This document shows, piece after piece, positions 12,141-22,989 of a stretch of DNA of 64,000 nt. Source of the DNA: Anthopleura xanthogrammica (lineage: Eukaryota; Cnidaria; Anthozoa; Actiniaria; Actiniidae); the NCBI GenBank assembly GCA_964019055.1, contig OZ025207.1, positions 1,839,001-1,903,000 on the forward strand, read 5' to 3'. Every line of letters begins with the position of its first letter. The first letter of the stretch is position 1. Made by a program: the position numbers and the translations under genes. Under the pieces are notes generated by a model. The model searched no databases and was not told where the DNA came from. It saw only the letters and a list, made by a program, of their open reading frames with translations.

Positions 12141-12200
12141 TCCACTACAGACAAGTCTTAAAGTGCTCTTCAACTATTTTTACATATTACCATACGTTTT

Positions 12201-15111
12201 ATGCCTTTTAAGTTACCCTCCCTTATTGGGAGGGGAAACCCAACTTGCACGACAAGAAGAGTGTTATTAAGAAGCTAATGAACGAGGACGACCTCGTCAG
12301 ACGAATGTTCATTAAGGAAGCAAAACTACTGAAGGGGTTGGATAGTCTGCACGTAGTTAAGCTGTTAGCAGTATGTGACAAACCAAGCGCGATGATGCTT
12401 GAGTATTTATACTTCGACTTTTTGCCATTCGGTGTACAAGAAAAAGTGAGTAGCGTTGACAAACTGCTTTACTACTTAAACAGCAATGGGGCGGTGGATC
12501 AATTTCCTGTTCAGGAAAAAATCGCCCTGGATACCTCAATGGGGCTGGCATATTTGCACCAACGTGGGATCGTGCATAGGGATGTGATACCAGGGAATGT
12601 GCTTGTCTCCAACCAGCACTATTGTGCCATGCAGAATAAGGAACAGCTAGGAACTGCTTTCCAAGCCAATCCAATTTTGTGCAAGCTGGCCGACTTCGGA
12701 GAAAATAGGTAGTAAGTAGGTTCGAAGTAAGTAAAACTCACAAGTATCAGACTAGACTTGCTAGTAAATCCTCCTTCTCTCTTCCAAAGGTGCAAACTAA
12801 TTTTGGAAAGTTTAATATAAGATATATTGGTGCACAAGTCTGGAATTTAGTTGATGAATCCATTAAAAAGTTAAGCAAAAATGAATTTAAAAAGAAACTG
12901 AAAAGTGATCTACTCAATAATTATTCTCTTTGAGCTCTTATTTAATATTTAATCATTTATTATTTATTGTCTTATACTATTAATAACAATTATAAACCTG
13001 TACATTAAGTGTAGTTCTTGATCCTCTTGATCCTTTTGTAATTGTCTATTGTTTTTGATCTTGTTATCTATAATTTATCTATAAAGTTATAATTTCCTTT
13101 TCTTGTAATATTACACTTATTATGATTGCTTATATTTTTTTCCTTCTCTTTTCATCCTATTTATCCCGACCATTCATAGTCAATATTGTATATAGCTAAT
13201 TACCTCGATTAGCCTTAAGGTTATTGTAATTAGCTAACAACCAACTTCTAAGTTTTAATTATTTCTTTTTGAATATATTGTAATAATAATTAAGGTTGTA
13301 AATAAAATTTTTGTTGTTGTTTTGTTGTTGTTGTTGTTGTAGGTCTGTTATCAACCAAACGAACAAAATTGGTGAACTTGTTACAAGTAACGTTGTTCGT
13401 GGTACTCCTGTTTATCGCGCACCGGAACTTGTTAAATGCCACGTGGGATCAAAGCTGTCCTTGGAGGAATTGAAAGCCGTCAATGTTTGGGCTCTTGGGA
13501 TGACTTTTTTTGTGCTTATCAACCCTGATCTGAAATACCCTGATCTGAAATACCCATATCAGTTAGAAATTGAAAACTGTCCGAATGACAATCCCCTTAA
13601 AGTTCTACAAAGACTGATTTCCGAAAAAGAGAAGCCTTCTCATTGTTTACAGCAAGCAACTAATTTCCTTTGCCTCCACAAATTGTTCGTCCTTTTCACT
13701 AGTGTTGTTCCGGCAGACAGACCGGAAGCAAAATTCATTGCTGACCAATTAAGTGTTAAAGACCAACTGACCAACAGCAGAAATATTGGCTTAAAAGTAA
13801 GTCAAGGTACCGTGGTAGAAAACGCGGATCATTCCAGTATTCTAGGTGAAAGGACGAACAGTTGTGCATTTTTGTTGGTGATCTTTGGCGATCGATTTTT
13901 ACGCCAAGATAGTATTAGTGAAGTAGATGAATTTGTAGAGATTGCTGATCTGGCTGAGGAAATTATCATCCACTCGCCAAAACAATTTGACTCTTTTCGA
14001 AGTGAAAGAATGCACTATGATGTTACGGAGGTTTATGTGCTTTTAGGCAAATCAGCGTTGGTGACAGAAGAGTACGAATTCACGGAAAAAATTCTCTCAA
14101 AAATTGGCCCCTACTCGTCTTGTGGAAGGGAAGAGCTTTTAACAGCAGTCCGTAAGCTCACAACGACAGCAAGCAAGAGAGTAGCCTTCTATACTTGTGG
14201 GGAATATGTGTTTACAATTGGTTCGACATCTGGACGACTCTTTGTGATGGATACCCATGCTATACCTGTTGATCTTGGTGGTAATGGAAAAGGACTGGTG
14301 AAACTTTTCCTTAATGACAGTAACCAAGCTGTGGAAGACCTCTGCTTGGGTATGGCAATGACTAAGAAAAAGTGGAGTGAAGAACTCAGCCAATGAGGGG
14401 CGACTATGGAAGAATATTGATGCTGATGGAGGATGATGATGAAAGAGAAATCAGAAGAAAGATCGTGAAGTCTTTAAAAGAAAAGTACCCTCTACTTGGG
14501 GAAAATAATTTCGATTTTGTGAAGATACGACACAAGGCAATCTCAGCCCTTCAGATGGGACGTGGATTAGAATACAATTACCCAGTTGTTAAGAAAATGG
14601 CTGGTCAAGCATTATTGTATTTGAAAGTCAAAGATGCCTACCTGTTCGTTTATGATTCTGATCCAGCAGATGACGAAGAATTCGCAAAATCTGCATTTGA
14701 GTGGGAGAAGTCTTTGGATAAGAAACCAAAGATTTCAAGAGAAGATAACATGACAACTACATAGAATGAGAAAGAATTAGAAGAGGTTCAAGAAATTCCT
14801 GCTCCAAAGAAGCCTAATTCTGATATTCCACCTGCCTTAGGATCTGAAGTCCCTGAGAGTGAGCCAAAACTATGGGATCCCATTGTGAATGCTATCTTAG
14901 AACAAGGACTGGTTAACCCTGTGGAAATCCTCAGATTCCTGCAAAAGGAGCTGGTAAAAGGTAGAGTAATTGATGCAGTGAGTGAATCAGACGCACATGA
15001 CAGAGTGACAAATTCCATCTGTGTTGATATAGTCCATGGGCCAAGCCACTTTTCATTACCACTCAGGGGGATGAAGGACACCATATATCAAATTAAAGCT
15101 TATCATGTGTA
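12201..15111 (+). pseudogene. Protein kinase with protease-like C-terminal region
   Basis: The ATG at 12201 gives MPFKLPSL, matching the start (MAFKIPCL) of the second kinase of this window at 32 kb. The frame then shifts, and the glycine loop is missing. Kinase motifs follow: SVIKKL (lysine), HRDVIPGN (catalytic loop, but the usual Lys is Ile), KLADFGE (12690), then after the LINE intron TPVYRAPEL and VWALGMTF. After the kinase come TNSCAFLLVIFG and LFVMDTHAI (about 14245), a Cys...His layout reminiscent of papain-fold proteases. The TGA at 14394 overlaps an ATG at 14393, after which EDDDEREIRRKIVKSL (UIM-like) and LVNPVEILRFLQKELV continue. An in-frame TAG lies at 14762. The frameshift, two stops and missing loop point to a decaying copy. 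Protease and UIM assignments are inference. Confidence 0.55.
12711..13339 (+). mobile_element. 5'-truncated LINE (CR1/L2-like) forming an intron
   Basis: The end of a LINE reverse-transcriptase ORF is readable (HKYQTRLASKSSFSLPKV, then TNFGKF, GAQVWN, ending at TGA 12931-12933). A roughly 400-bp AT-rich 3' UTR and a (TTG)n tail follow. TAGGT stands on both sides (12706-12710 and 13340-13344), a 5-bp target duplication. The GT of the left copy and the AG of the right copy are exactly the donor and acceptor of the kinase intron 12709-13342. Confidence 0.75.
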
Positions 15112-15621
15112 GATTTAAAAAATATATGATGGAAATGTTGTCAGAGTAGCTTAAGGGTGCCACGTGACCTTGAAATTTGCATAATTAGCGTAAATCAATA
15201 ATATACTAAAATGTAGCTGTTTGCAAGTAATTCTAAGCATTATGTATAAAGTTAAGTAGATAAAGTCAGAACATAATGCCTGTAATGTATTTTGTTACTT
15301 TTAATGATAAATTGTCACGTGATTGTGATGTCACTTCCGGTCACTGTAATATATCTATCGTCGGTTTTTCTTTTTTCCTTGTTTTCTTTTATGTGATTCA
15401 AAAATACAATTCAGAGCATTTGAACAATGAAAACGATCAAAGTATTCATCATTAGTGTTATCCTACATGTATGGTTTAAAAAATATGATATTCCAATATT
15501 CAAACCCTTTGAATATTCATGATCCTTCCTGATGACGTCATTGGCATTATTTAAGGACACATTAATTATGCATATGTATCGGTTGGCGCGAAGTTTGAAA
15601 GAACGTAGAACCTTTTCCAAG
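15112..15621. other. Intergenic, AT-rich
   Basis: Contains CACGTGAC (15162) and TCACGTGATTGTGATGTCAC (15315) E-box/CRE-like sites, and TGACGTCA at 15533 just upstream of the next ORF. No coding sequence recognised. Confidence 0.3.
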
Positions 15622-15900
15622 ATGTCTATTCGTCCGACCAGCAGATCTTCTAATTCTACACCATCAGCTTCTGATGTAGCACAAGTTATTGGGCCTCTCC
15701 AACAGGAATCGACAGGTACAACATCTACTGATGGAGTTTTGCTGCCTGCTGGTGGGCAATCTTTGCAAGTTCCAGGGGAACAGATCAAGGCCGGCGAAGC
15801 CAGCTCCGTTTCTGTTCGATCGGGGTCTCACACCTCAGGAATTAACCAGGGATCTAACTCTTCCACTTCCAAAGAGAAAGAGAATCTGGAGGTGAATTGA
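15622..15900 (+). CDS. Small Ser/Thr-rich ORF, unknown
   Basis: The ATG at 15622 opens a 92-codon ORF (MSIRPTSRSSNSTPS) that is rich in Ser, Gly, Thr and Gln and ends EKENLEVN. It follows a TGACGTCA site and a GGCGCGAAGTTTG stretch. Its composition resembles the disordered start of DIRS-type ORF1 proteins, but no conserved block follows. It may instead be a first exon: GGAGGTGAATTG at 15888 offers a possible donor. Not recognised. Confidence 0.3.
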   Translation: MSIRPTSRSSNSTPSASDVAQVIGPLQQESTGTTSTDGVLLPAGGQSLQVPGEQIKAGEASSVSVRSGSHTSGINQGSNSSTSKEKENLEVN

Positions 15901-16303
15901 TATCATTTGGCTAGCTTTTGTTGTGTTCTCTTTCTAACTGGCGTTTAGTGTGTTTCCCCTCAAAGTTGGGATGGGTGAGACCTTTGTCGGTCGATTTTCT
16001 GTTATGCCTATACTGTTTTCTTCTAAATTGTTATCTGATTTCATATCGTCTTCTAAATATGCTGCTACGATTATCTTTCAATTTTGCCGTTGTCAACAAA
16101 CTTGTCATGTATTTGAAATTCAAATATGTTCTCGTTTTGCGTCACTTCCTTCAGGTCTTGTGGGACTCAGGGTCTACTTCGATCGGTATGCAGTTTTTCT
16201 TTCGGGCAGTATGTATTTCATTTTCTGCTTTAGTTCGGTCATTATTTTAGCGGTCATACCACGTTTTGTTTATGGAATTGTACATCACTTATTGGTAATT
16301 AGG

Positions 16304-16500
16304 GTCTGAACCCAGTGTGGGTCTAGATCGACTGAAGGCCTGGACCGAGTCAGGTTCTGAACCAAGTGAGGGTCTAGATCGAGTGAAGGTCTGGACCGAG
16401 TAAGGGTCTGACCCAAGTGAGGGTCTAGATCGAGTAAGGGTCTGGACCGACTAGGGCCTGGACCGATTCAGGGTCTGAACCACATACTTTTGGGCGAGTA
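16304..16500. repeat. Minisatellite of about 20-bp GGTCTAGATCGAG units
   Basis: Degenerate tandem units alternate AGGGTCTAGATCGAGTGA with AGGTCTGGACCGAGT. AvaII-like GGACC and XbaI-like TCTAGA cores recur about ten times. GC-rich against an AT-rich surrounding. Confidence 0.75.
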
Positions 16501-17125
16501 TACGTAAGAGTTTAGACCCATTGGATGTCTGGACCCAGTATGGGTCTATTGCATGTTTATTCTTTGGTATTTTCCCTGTGAAAGTGCTCGTCAGGGATTG
16601 CCCATATCTTAACTAATGCTAATGAATAAGCAGGGAGGATCATCTACTATGCATATATGTTCTTGAAAATGATGAAACATTGAGACTAGTTGTTATAAAT
16701 GTTGTTATAAAGTGTTTTAAAACCAAGTGTTTAATTCATATAAAACTAACTTTAAATTGGAATTGGCACAAAAAGGTTACACCTAAAAATCTTAGTGGTC
16801 AAAAGTATATGGCAAAAGCACCAAACAATACCCTGTTTGTGCAGTTTCAATTATAGTAATATTTATAACCATAAACTTGTGGCCCTTCAGTCAATTCCTA
16901 TGTTTTCTTTGAATGAACACTGTGACAAATTTTACATATATGGGAGGGTTCATAGTTGGTGCTATACACTTTATAGTAAGAGTATTCGTATTTAGAGTTT
17001 TGTTTTCCCTTGGGAGTGTAGTCTTAGCATGGGAATTTAGTTTCCCCCTACTGCCCTCCTGTAACCACTTGCTCTGCTTATTTTTTTATTCATTTGTAAT
17101 TGGTTACAAATAGTGATTAAAGATT
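16501..17125. other. Non-coding stretch
   Basis: AT-rich, with a few degenerate extensions of the preceding minisatellite (to about 16550). The short ORFs have no recognisable motif. Confidence 0.3.
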
Positions 17126-19006
17126 AAAGAATAGGATTTGGACCACTACAGACCACCTCCAAGAACAAGTGAGACACCAGTACTTCAAAAGGGACCAGCA
17201 AGTGCACCACTGTCTCAGCAATAAACATCCAAAGTAGTTGTACAACCAACACAGCTTACAAGTACACCACAGGTAAAGGCAACAAAGAGCCCTGTCTACA
17301 GAAAGGACCCCAGCAGCAGAAGTCTAGGAGAAAGGAAGGAACATGGTAGTGCACCACCCACTGTAACCAGATCGGGTAGGGTTGTGTGTGTATCATTGAC
17401 ATTGTTGTAGTTTGAAAATTATGCCATCCCCTAACAGGGATATGTGTTTGTTTAACAGGGTCAGACACCCCAGCAGAGATATGTATTGATTTTATTTATT
17501 TTTCAGAGAAAGAGAGATATAATGCATGTGCATGAATTATGTATGTTGAGGAGATAAATAAATGAAGTTTCCGTACCAACATGACGGCGACCCAGATACA
17601 TACTTTCTGGATCTGTTCCCCTAGAGCAAAAAAACAGTGAAAAGAATGCGACCTCTTATGTGAGATGGGTATACTTCTCAAGACTCGATCAACTGAGGTG
17701 AGTGTGAAAGAACATTTCGAAACTTGCCGGCTATTACCTACCTACCCCTCTCTCTCTCTCTCTTTCTTTCGTGATTAAGATAAGGCACAAACCCCCCTCC
17801 CCACTTAAAAGATTTAGCTCTGAATGTTAGCTAAAAATGTGATTTCATGTTTCATTAAGTTGAAGCTCACATATTCCCACAGAGCAACACTGTCTAAACT
17901 TGATGATGTGAGGAACATGACATGACACTACCGAAAGCACAAGAAACTATAACACATGGAAACATTCTCATAAAAGAAAAGCTTGAAATCCTGGAGGTGC
18001 TTGAATCCAGCCACAATTCACATGGTATATGCCCTTTAAGCTGTCCTGAAAGTATTCTGAAGGAAAAAAGTGAATTATCTGATCTACAGAAAGCATCCCA
18101 TCCTGGATATGTCGTTGCATTTGATAACATTCATGTTCAACTGAAAAGAAAAAGCATGACCCTTTCTGGCCAAAGCAGAGACTTTTACTGGGTGAACCAC
18201 AAGATGACGAGCAACCGTGTCTCTGGTTGTTCACTATCAGCAAATGGGGAAGAAGCAGATTGCTTAAAATTAAAAACCTGAAGTTCCTTCCACGCATTGA
18301 GGGCCACCAGCGGCAGAGGCCTAATTACATAATACTTGTATCCAAAATACTGGTTCAATACTTTGATGCCTTTATACAGCGCATTCCTAACAAGTACACA
18401 AATGAAATGTCAAAGAAATCAACAAAGGTACCTTTGCTTTGTAGTTTGCATTTAATTGCGGATTCAATCTCAAGTTACATTTCTCAAGTTGATATTCAGA
18501 ATTGAGACCAAGGGCAGATCCACGGGAGCTGTACAGGGGGTGCACACCTCTCCTCTGAGTCTATTTTGAAGATACCCAATACAAAATTTTTGTTTGTTTT
18601 ATTTTGAGGGTTGCAACCCCCCCCCCCTCCCGAACTGAACTTTTCAATAATCCTTGTGGCTTTCTGCTGCCAAACAAACTTTTTCATGCCTTATTTAGTA
18701 AAACTAGCCAGCTTTGCATCGAAAAGCTAGTGCATGGAAGTATATGAATACATTAAATGTGGTCATAGTGAGGCACGTGAGGCTAAGGACTTTATGAACA
18801 AGTGTTAAGAAAGGCCTATAATTTTAATAAGTCTAATTATAAGTTTAATAGGTTTATTTCTCCTAGGTGCCCCTTGGAGTTATCTTCAAGGACGAAAATC
18901 TGAATGAAGACATGTTATCCATACTAAAGCATTTCCACTCCTATCTTCCAAAAAAAAGTGATGGTGACTATGATGGTCAACTGTTTGCTGGGGACGGCAA
19001 GTTTTA
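17126..19006 (+). pseudogene. Second DUF6589-like gene relic
   Basis: A Pro/Ser-rich piece (RPPPRTSETPVLQKGP, with one stop) at 17140-17390 may be an upstream exon. The core runs from about 17884: KLDDVRN, then GYVVAFDNIHVQLKRKSMTL (18098-18157) and FYWVNHKMTSNRVSG. The frame changes near 18250 and continues as YFDAFIQRIPNKY to a GT donor after KKSTK (18427). A 440-bp intron joins the exon at 18868 (VPLGVIFKDENLNEDMLSIL...GDGK), which ends at 19006 in a TAA. Its region corresponds to the middle of the family, whereas the copy at 1-2120 shows N- and C-terminal parts. Function unknown. Frameshift and truncation make it a pseudogene. Confidence 0.5.
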
Positions 19007-19721
19007 AAATGCATGAAACTGTCTTGGATGTCAGTCAGTCAGTCAAGTGAAGATACACCTCACGCTCAACACATCACGCTCGTGTTTCAAGTTGACAGAC
19101 TCAGTTCTTGTATGAATTGAGAGGCAAATCGCAGGGGAAAAAAAAAACTTCCATCATATGAGAGCTTATTTGTTCTTTTGATTATGTATCCGAGTTGTTT
19201 ATTAACTAAAGAAACTACAGAAAGCGAATACCAAAGTTGATCGGAGTCTTGTACTGCCGGAGTTGTATCGAAACACCTCAACCCAGAGATCTACATTTTG
19301 AATGCTTTTATTGTCACAAAAAAACCTCATAAATGCCTGTAATTATACTTGAAATTCTCCCTAAAATTCCTCAAGAGGCTGAGATTACCATTGACACTGA
19401 TATGGTCTGCTCTCCCTGAAGTATTGCCCATTGTAGACTTCGTTTGCTGTTGCTTTCACTGGACCCAAGCCATTTGGAGAAAGGTTAGTACTATACATGA
19501 TAAAGTCTTGGAGATTGCTTTACTGTGCGGATACTCCAACCGGGACCACTTAGATAAACTAGTATCATTAACCAATCACATTGCGACATTTAGTTCAATA
19601 TCTTTAACCAGCCAATCAGATAGCACATCGATGTAACAGTTTATAAATTCTTCGCGCCAAAACATGAAAATTTAACTGCTTAGAGTTAGTTTGATTAAAT
19701 TAAACTTAACTGCTATCCAAA

Positions 19722-20768
19722 ATGGCAAACATTCAACTGCGAGTAAACCAAAGAGGCGGAATTTACGACAATGGACGTAATCTGCCGCAGATGTATCGAG
19801 AGCGTGTTTTAGATTTAGCGCATATTGGAATGAGTCAACGGATGATCGCAAGTGAACTACGAACAAGTAAACATTTCATTCACAAAGTCCTAAAAAACTA
19901 CGACGAAACCAATTCCGCTGTACCCACTCCCAAAGAGACTCCTCAGCGTCACAAGATAACGGATATTGTTTCCGAGTATGTAGAAATCGAAAAGATCTGT
20001 AAGCCTAGTATTTATACTTCTGAACTTAGGGAAAGATTGGTACTTGACGGAATCGTTCATCCGGCCGACGTCCCCTCCTGTAGTGCTATAAAAAAGTCAG
20101 TCAGACAAGACCTTCTTATGTCCAAGAAAAGAATTCAATGTATACCTAGAGAATCTACGACTCAAGATAATATGGAATACAGAAACTTTTTCCTTGAGGA
20201 AGTTAGCAACTTAGCTCCTACGACATTGCATTTTTTCGATGAAAGTAGCGTCGTAAAAACCTCAATGAACCGAAAATATGGCAATTCTCGAATTGGAGAG
20301 CCAGCCTTTGAAATCCAAAGATATGCGTCCAATCGAACTTTCACGATCAATCTCCTACATTCCCTGCAAGGAATCGATTATGTAAACATCTTAGATGGCG
20401 CTTCAAATGGGCACGAACTATTGTTGTTTTTCGAAGAGGCTTTGAATATTACCAAACCAGATGGTTCTGTAGCTATTGAGCACGGTGATACCATTATCCT
20501 TGATAACTGTGGATTTCATCATGGACAACTTACTGAGACAGCTCTACGAAATATGCTGGGCGAATGTGGAATAGGTGTGTTGTTCCAACCACCTTATTCA
20601 CCGTATTTCAATACTTGTGAATTTTGTTTTCGACATATCAAAGCTTTCTTGAACAAACATCAAGGTCTTGCTGAACATCAGACAGAGTACTGTATTTTTT
20701 TGTCTTGCGAAAGCATAACTCAGAATACTTCAATGAATATTTTTAGACATTGTGGCTATCTCATCTAA
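19722..20768 (+). CDS. Pax-like paired-domain DD38E transposase
   Basis: The ATG at 19722 follows the promoter-side TIR closely. Residues 4-70 (VNQRGGIYDNGRNLP, then RERVLDLAHIGMSQRMIASE, YDETNS) match the PAI half of the Pax paired domain. About residues 80-130 (DIVSEYVEIEKICKPSIYTS, ELRERLVLDGI, VPSCSAIKKS) match the RED half. The catalytic core has HFFDESSV (first Asp), IILDNCGFHHG (second Asp) and PPYSPYFNTCEFCF (Glu), with 38 residues between the last two. The ORF is uninterrupted for 348 codons, so the protein may be functional, though the C-terminus after LNKHQ looks short for the family. Known: Pax DNA-binding domains are thought to descend from a Tc1-type transposase. Confidence 0.85.
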   Translation: MANIQLRVNQRGGIYDNGRNLPQMYRERVLDLAHIGMSQRMIASELRTSKHFIHKVLKNYDETNSAVPTPKETPQRHKITDIVSEYVEIEKICKPSIYTSELRERLVLDGIVHPADVPSCSAIKKSVRQDLLMSKKRIQCIPRESTTQDNMEYRNFFLEEVSNLAPTTLHFFDESSVVKTSMNRKYGNSRIGEPAFEIQRYASNRTFTINLLHSLQGIDYVNILDGASNGHELLLFFEEALNITKPDGSVAIEHGDTIILDNCGFHHGQLTETALRNMLGECGIGVLFQPPYSPYFNTCEFCFRHIKAFLNKHQGLAEHQTEYCIFLSCESITQNTSMNIFRHCGYLI

Positions 20769-20942
20769 TCAGTGATTTGGCCCGCGCTAGCTTTAGAGAA
20801 GGACCATTAGATAATTTATAAACAAACTTGGAAATCTACAACCCAGGCGTGAGAGTGGTGATATTTGATTGGCTCTTTGACCAGTTTATGACAGTCGATA
20901 GAGCGGGAAATTGTAGATAGTCTCGCTGTTTCTTTTCTCGCA

Positions 20943-21905
20943 ATGGACTCAGAAGTATTTCAGTGGCTCAAATCTATTTCTAGTGGATTGAACTTGGAGA
21001 GATTATATAAAGATTTCGAAATCAGAGGATTTACTACCCGTTTGTCTTTACGTTATTTGGAAAGAGAAGATATTGACAGCTTCTTTCCTTCGCCACACAA
21101 GTTGCTATTAGCCGAGAAGAGGATTCTTGTTACGGAACTCGATCGCCTGAAAACTGATAATTTACAACCTCGAGAACTATTCCCTCCATCATCTACAGGA
21201 CAAAATGCAGCACAAAAAAACCCACAGTCGACATGTAGCGTTTCACTCAACGTCAGCCCTCAGCAATACAATACACTGTGGCCTCAAACTTCAACATGTA
21301 CAACACCATTTCCCGCCAATTCTTCCTGTTCTTCGACCAGTACAAACCAATCATCCAGCTCATATCTGGAGAAACGACAACAGGAACTGAATGAAAACCT
21401 CCAACTTATGAAAGCTCAGATTGAAAGCGCAAAATCTGAAATCTCGAAACGAGAAAAAGAGATAAAAGGATGCGTCAATCCACAGGCGAAGATTTGCTCT
21501 AACTGTCACTGCTCAGGGCATAATAAAACAAAGTGCCCTAAAGAAGAATGCCCTGGTTTTGAATACTGTAAAATTCCATCTAAACACCCAGAGGTAAATA
21601 AAGATCTCAGTGAGCTGAAAAGTCTTATGAAGGAAATCCAAAAGAAAGAAGAAAGAGCGAAGAATGATCTAGATGGCTTTTTCTGTGCCCGGCAATGAGC
21701 CGCCACCAGCTTTTTTGCTGTGATGAGGCCACGCTTGCGAAAGCAAAACCCGATGAAATATATAGAGAGGTCAGTGTTGGACAAGGACTTGTTGATTTTG
21801 AAGAAAGCTCTTGCAAATAAGATCCCATTGGAGGAAACGCGAGATTGGGAACTGCCCTTTATAATCGAACGCTTCAAGAACTCACAACTTGAAATTTATA
21901 TGTAA
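20943..21905 (+). CDS. SAM-like/zinc-knuckle accessory protein
   Basis: The second gene of the Tc1-like element starts at the ATG at 20943, about 175 bp after the transposase stop. Residues 1-62 (FQWLKSISSGLNLERLYKDF, LRYLEREDIDSFFP) look like a SAM-type helical domain. A Ser/Thr/Gln-rich linker and a coiled coil follow (LEKRQQELNENLQLMKAQIE). Then comes a cysteine cluster CSNCHCSGHNKTKCPKEECP (21496-21555) resembling a zinc knuckle, and a second charged helix. This frame stops at 21696-21698. A matching C-terminal tail (RPRLRKQNPMKYIERS... to 21905) continues after a frame change near 21690. Role unknown; possibly nucleic-acid or transposase binding (inference). Confidence 0.65.
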
Positions 21906-22989
21906 ACAAGAACAATCTTTGAAAACTCATAAACTTGAATGCATGTATAGCATAGGTTATCACTGCCATCCCATTGTTTGTCACAATGTTGAGTTATTAC
22001 TGTACTTCATAGTACACTGTCATAGTTTATATGAGTAAGATTAGATATTTATTGTATCAATGTCGTATACCATCGAGACTGAACACACGCGGGTTAGCTA
22101 GATGTTTTGATAAAACGCCTCAAAAACAGAACTGATAATGACATTTATTTAAACATTTACCAACTTTTTAGGTTTAGAAAAGCTGGAAAATAAATTAAAT
22201 GTTGTGTTTTTTCTCTACTATAGTTTTTCTAAAGTGTCTGTTAGTGCGACAATTTTCCTAAGAACATACTGAGTTATGATTGGTCAAAATAAACCTATTG
22301 TATTAATGTTGCAATCTGATTGGTTAACTTCGTAAAAGTGGTCCCGGTTGGAGTATCCGCACAGTAACGCCCTAAAATGGTTCCCCTAAAATCAGTCAAA
22401 TGTGACGAGAAACATTCTGGATTATCAGGAGTATTAATTACTGCATGATTCATGTTTGTTTGCAACCAGCAATACCAAAACTTCATCGTTATTTTCGACC
22501 CGTCATCTTGTGCCGCTACTTTGAAAAACAATTTTTAATTTTCATTTTATTTCCATTATTAGATCCAAGAAATTGGCCTTTCATCTGCATACAAAGAAGA
22601 TCATGGAACACATGAATATCTAAGACAGATAATGGCCTTTCCCTTCATTCCAGCAGAAGGAATTCCTGCCATCTGGAGAAGTCTGAAGAAAAAAGCCAGC
22701 ACATCACCTCCCTTGTCAATTATGTGGAGAGCAAATGGTTAAACGAAGATGGAATATTGCCTCCCAGTTCATGGAATGCATTTAACAGAGCTGCACAAAT
22801 AATGATGTTGAAGGCTGGCACAATGCCCTCAATTACCGTGCCTGTGGAAAGAGCCAACTCCCTTTCTACCTGATAGACCTCCTCCACAAGGAAGCGTCAC
22901 TGGTAAGCCTACAGATACATCTGGTGTCTGAGCTGAAATTAAAGCGTTTACAAAAACTGACTGCATCTGTATCTTCAAAAAGCAATACA

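Larger units (their letters stand above)
19523..22364 (+). mobile_element. Paired-domain Tc1-like transposon with two genes
   Basis: Perfect 29-bp inverted repeats (CTGTGCGGATACTCCAACCG and nine more bases) lie at 19523-19551 and 22336-22364. Both are flanked by TA, the Tc1/mariner target. Subterminal sequence carries repeated CCAATCA motifs on both sides. The element carries a DDE transposase (19722-20768) and, downstream on the same strand, a SAM-like/zinc-knuckle protein (20943-21905). It sits in the intron of a MULE relic. Confidence 0.9.
19349..22985 (+). pseudogene. MULE-type transposase relic, split by nested element
   Basis: The exon ending at 19483 reads CCCFHWTQAIWRK, the zinc/His segment typical of MULE transposases. 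Its GT donor at 19484 pairs with the AG at 22561-22562, and the next exon starts IQEIGLSSAYKEDHGTHEY, as expected for the family, in phase 0. After a frameshift near 22690 come PPSSWNAFNRA and NNDVEGWHNALNYRACGKS (about 22803-22860), and SLVSLQIHLVSELKLKRLQ to about 22970. The family N-terminus and the first two catalytic residues are absent. Its intron, normally short, now holds the 2.84-kb paired-domain transposon. Confidence 0.7.
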
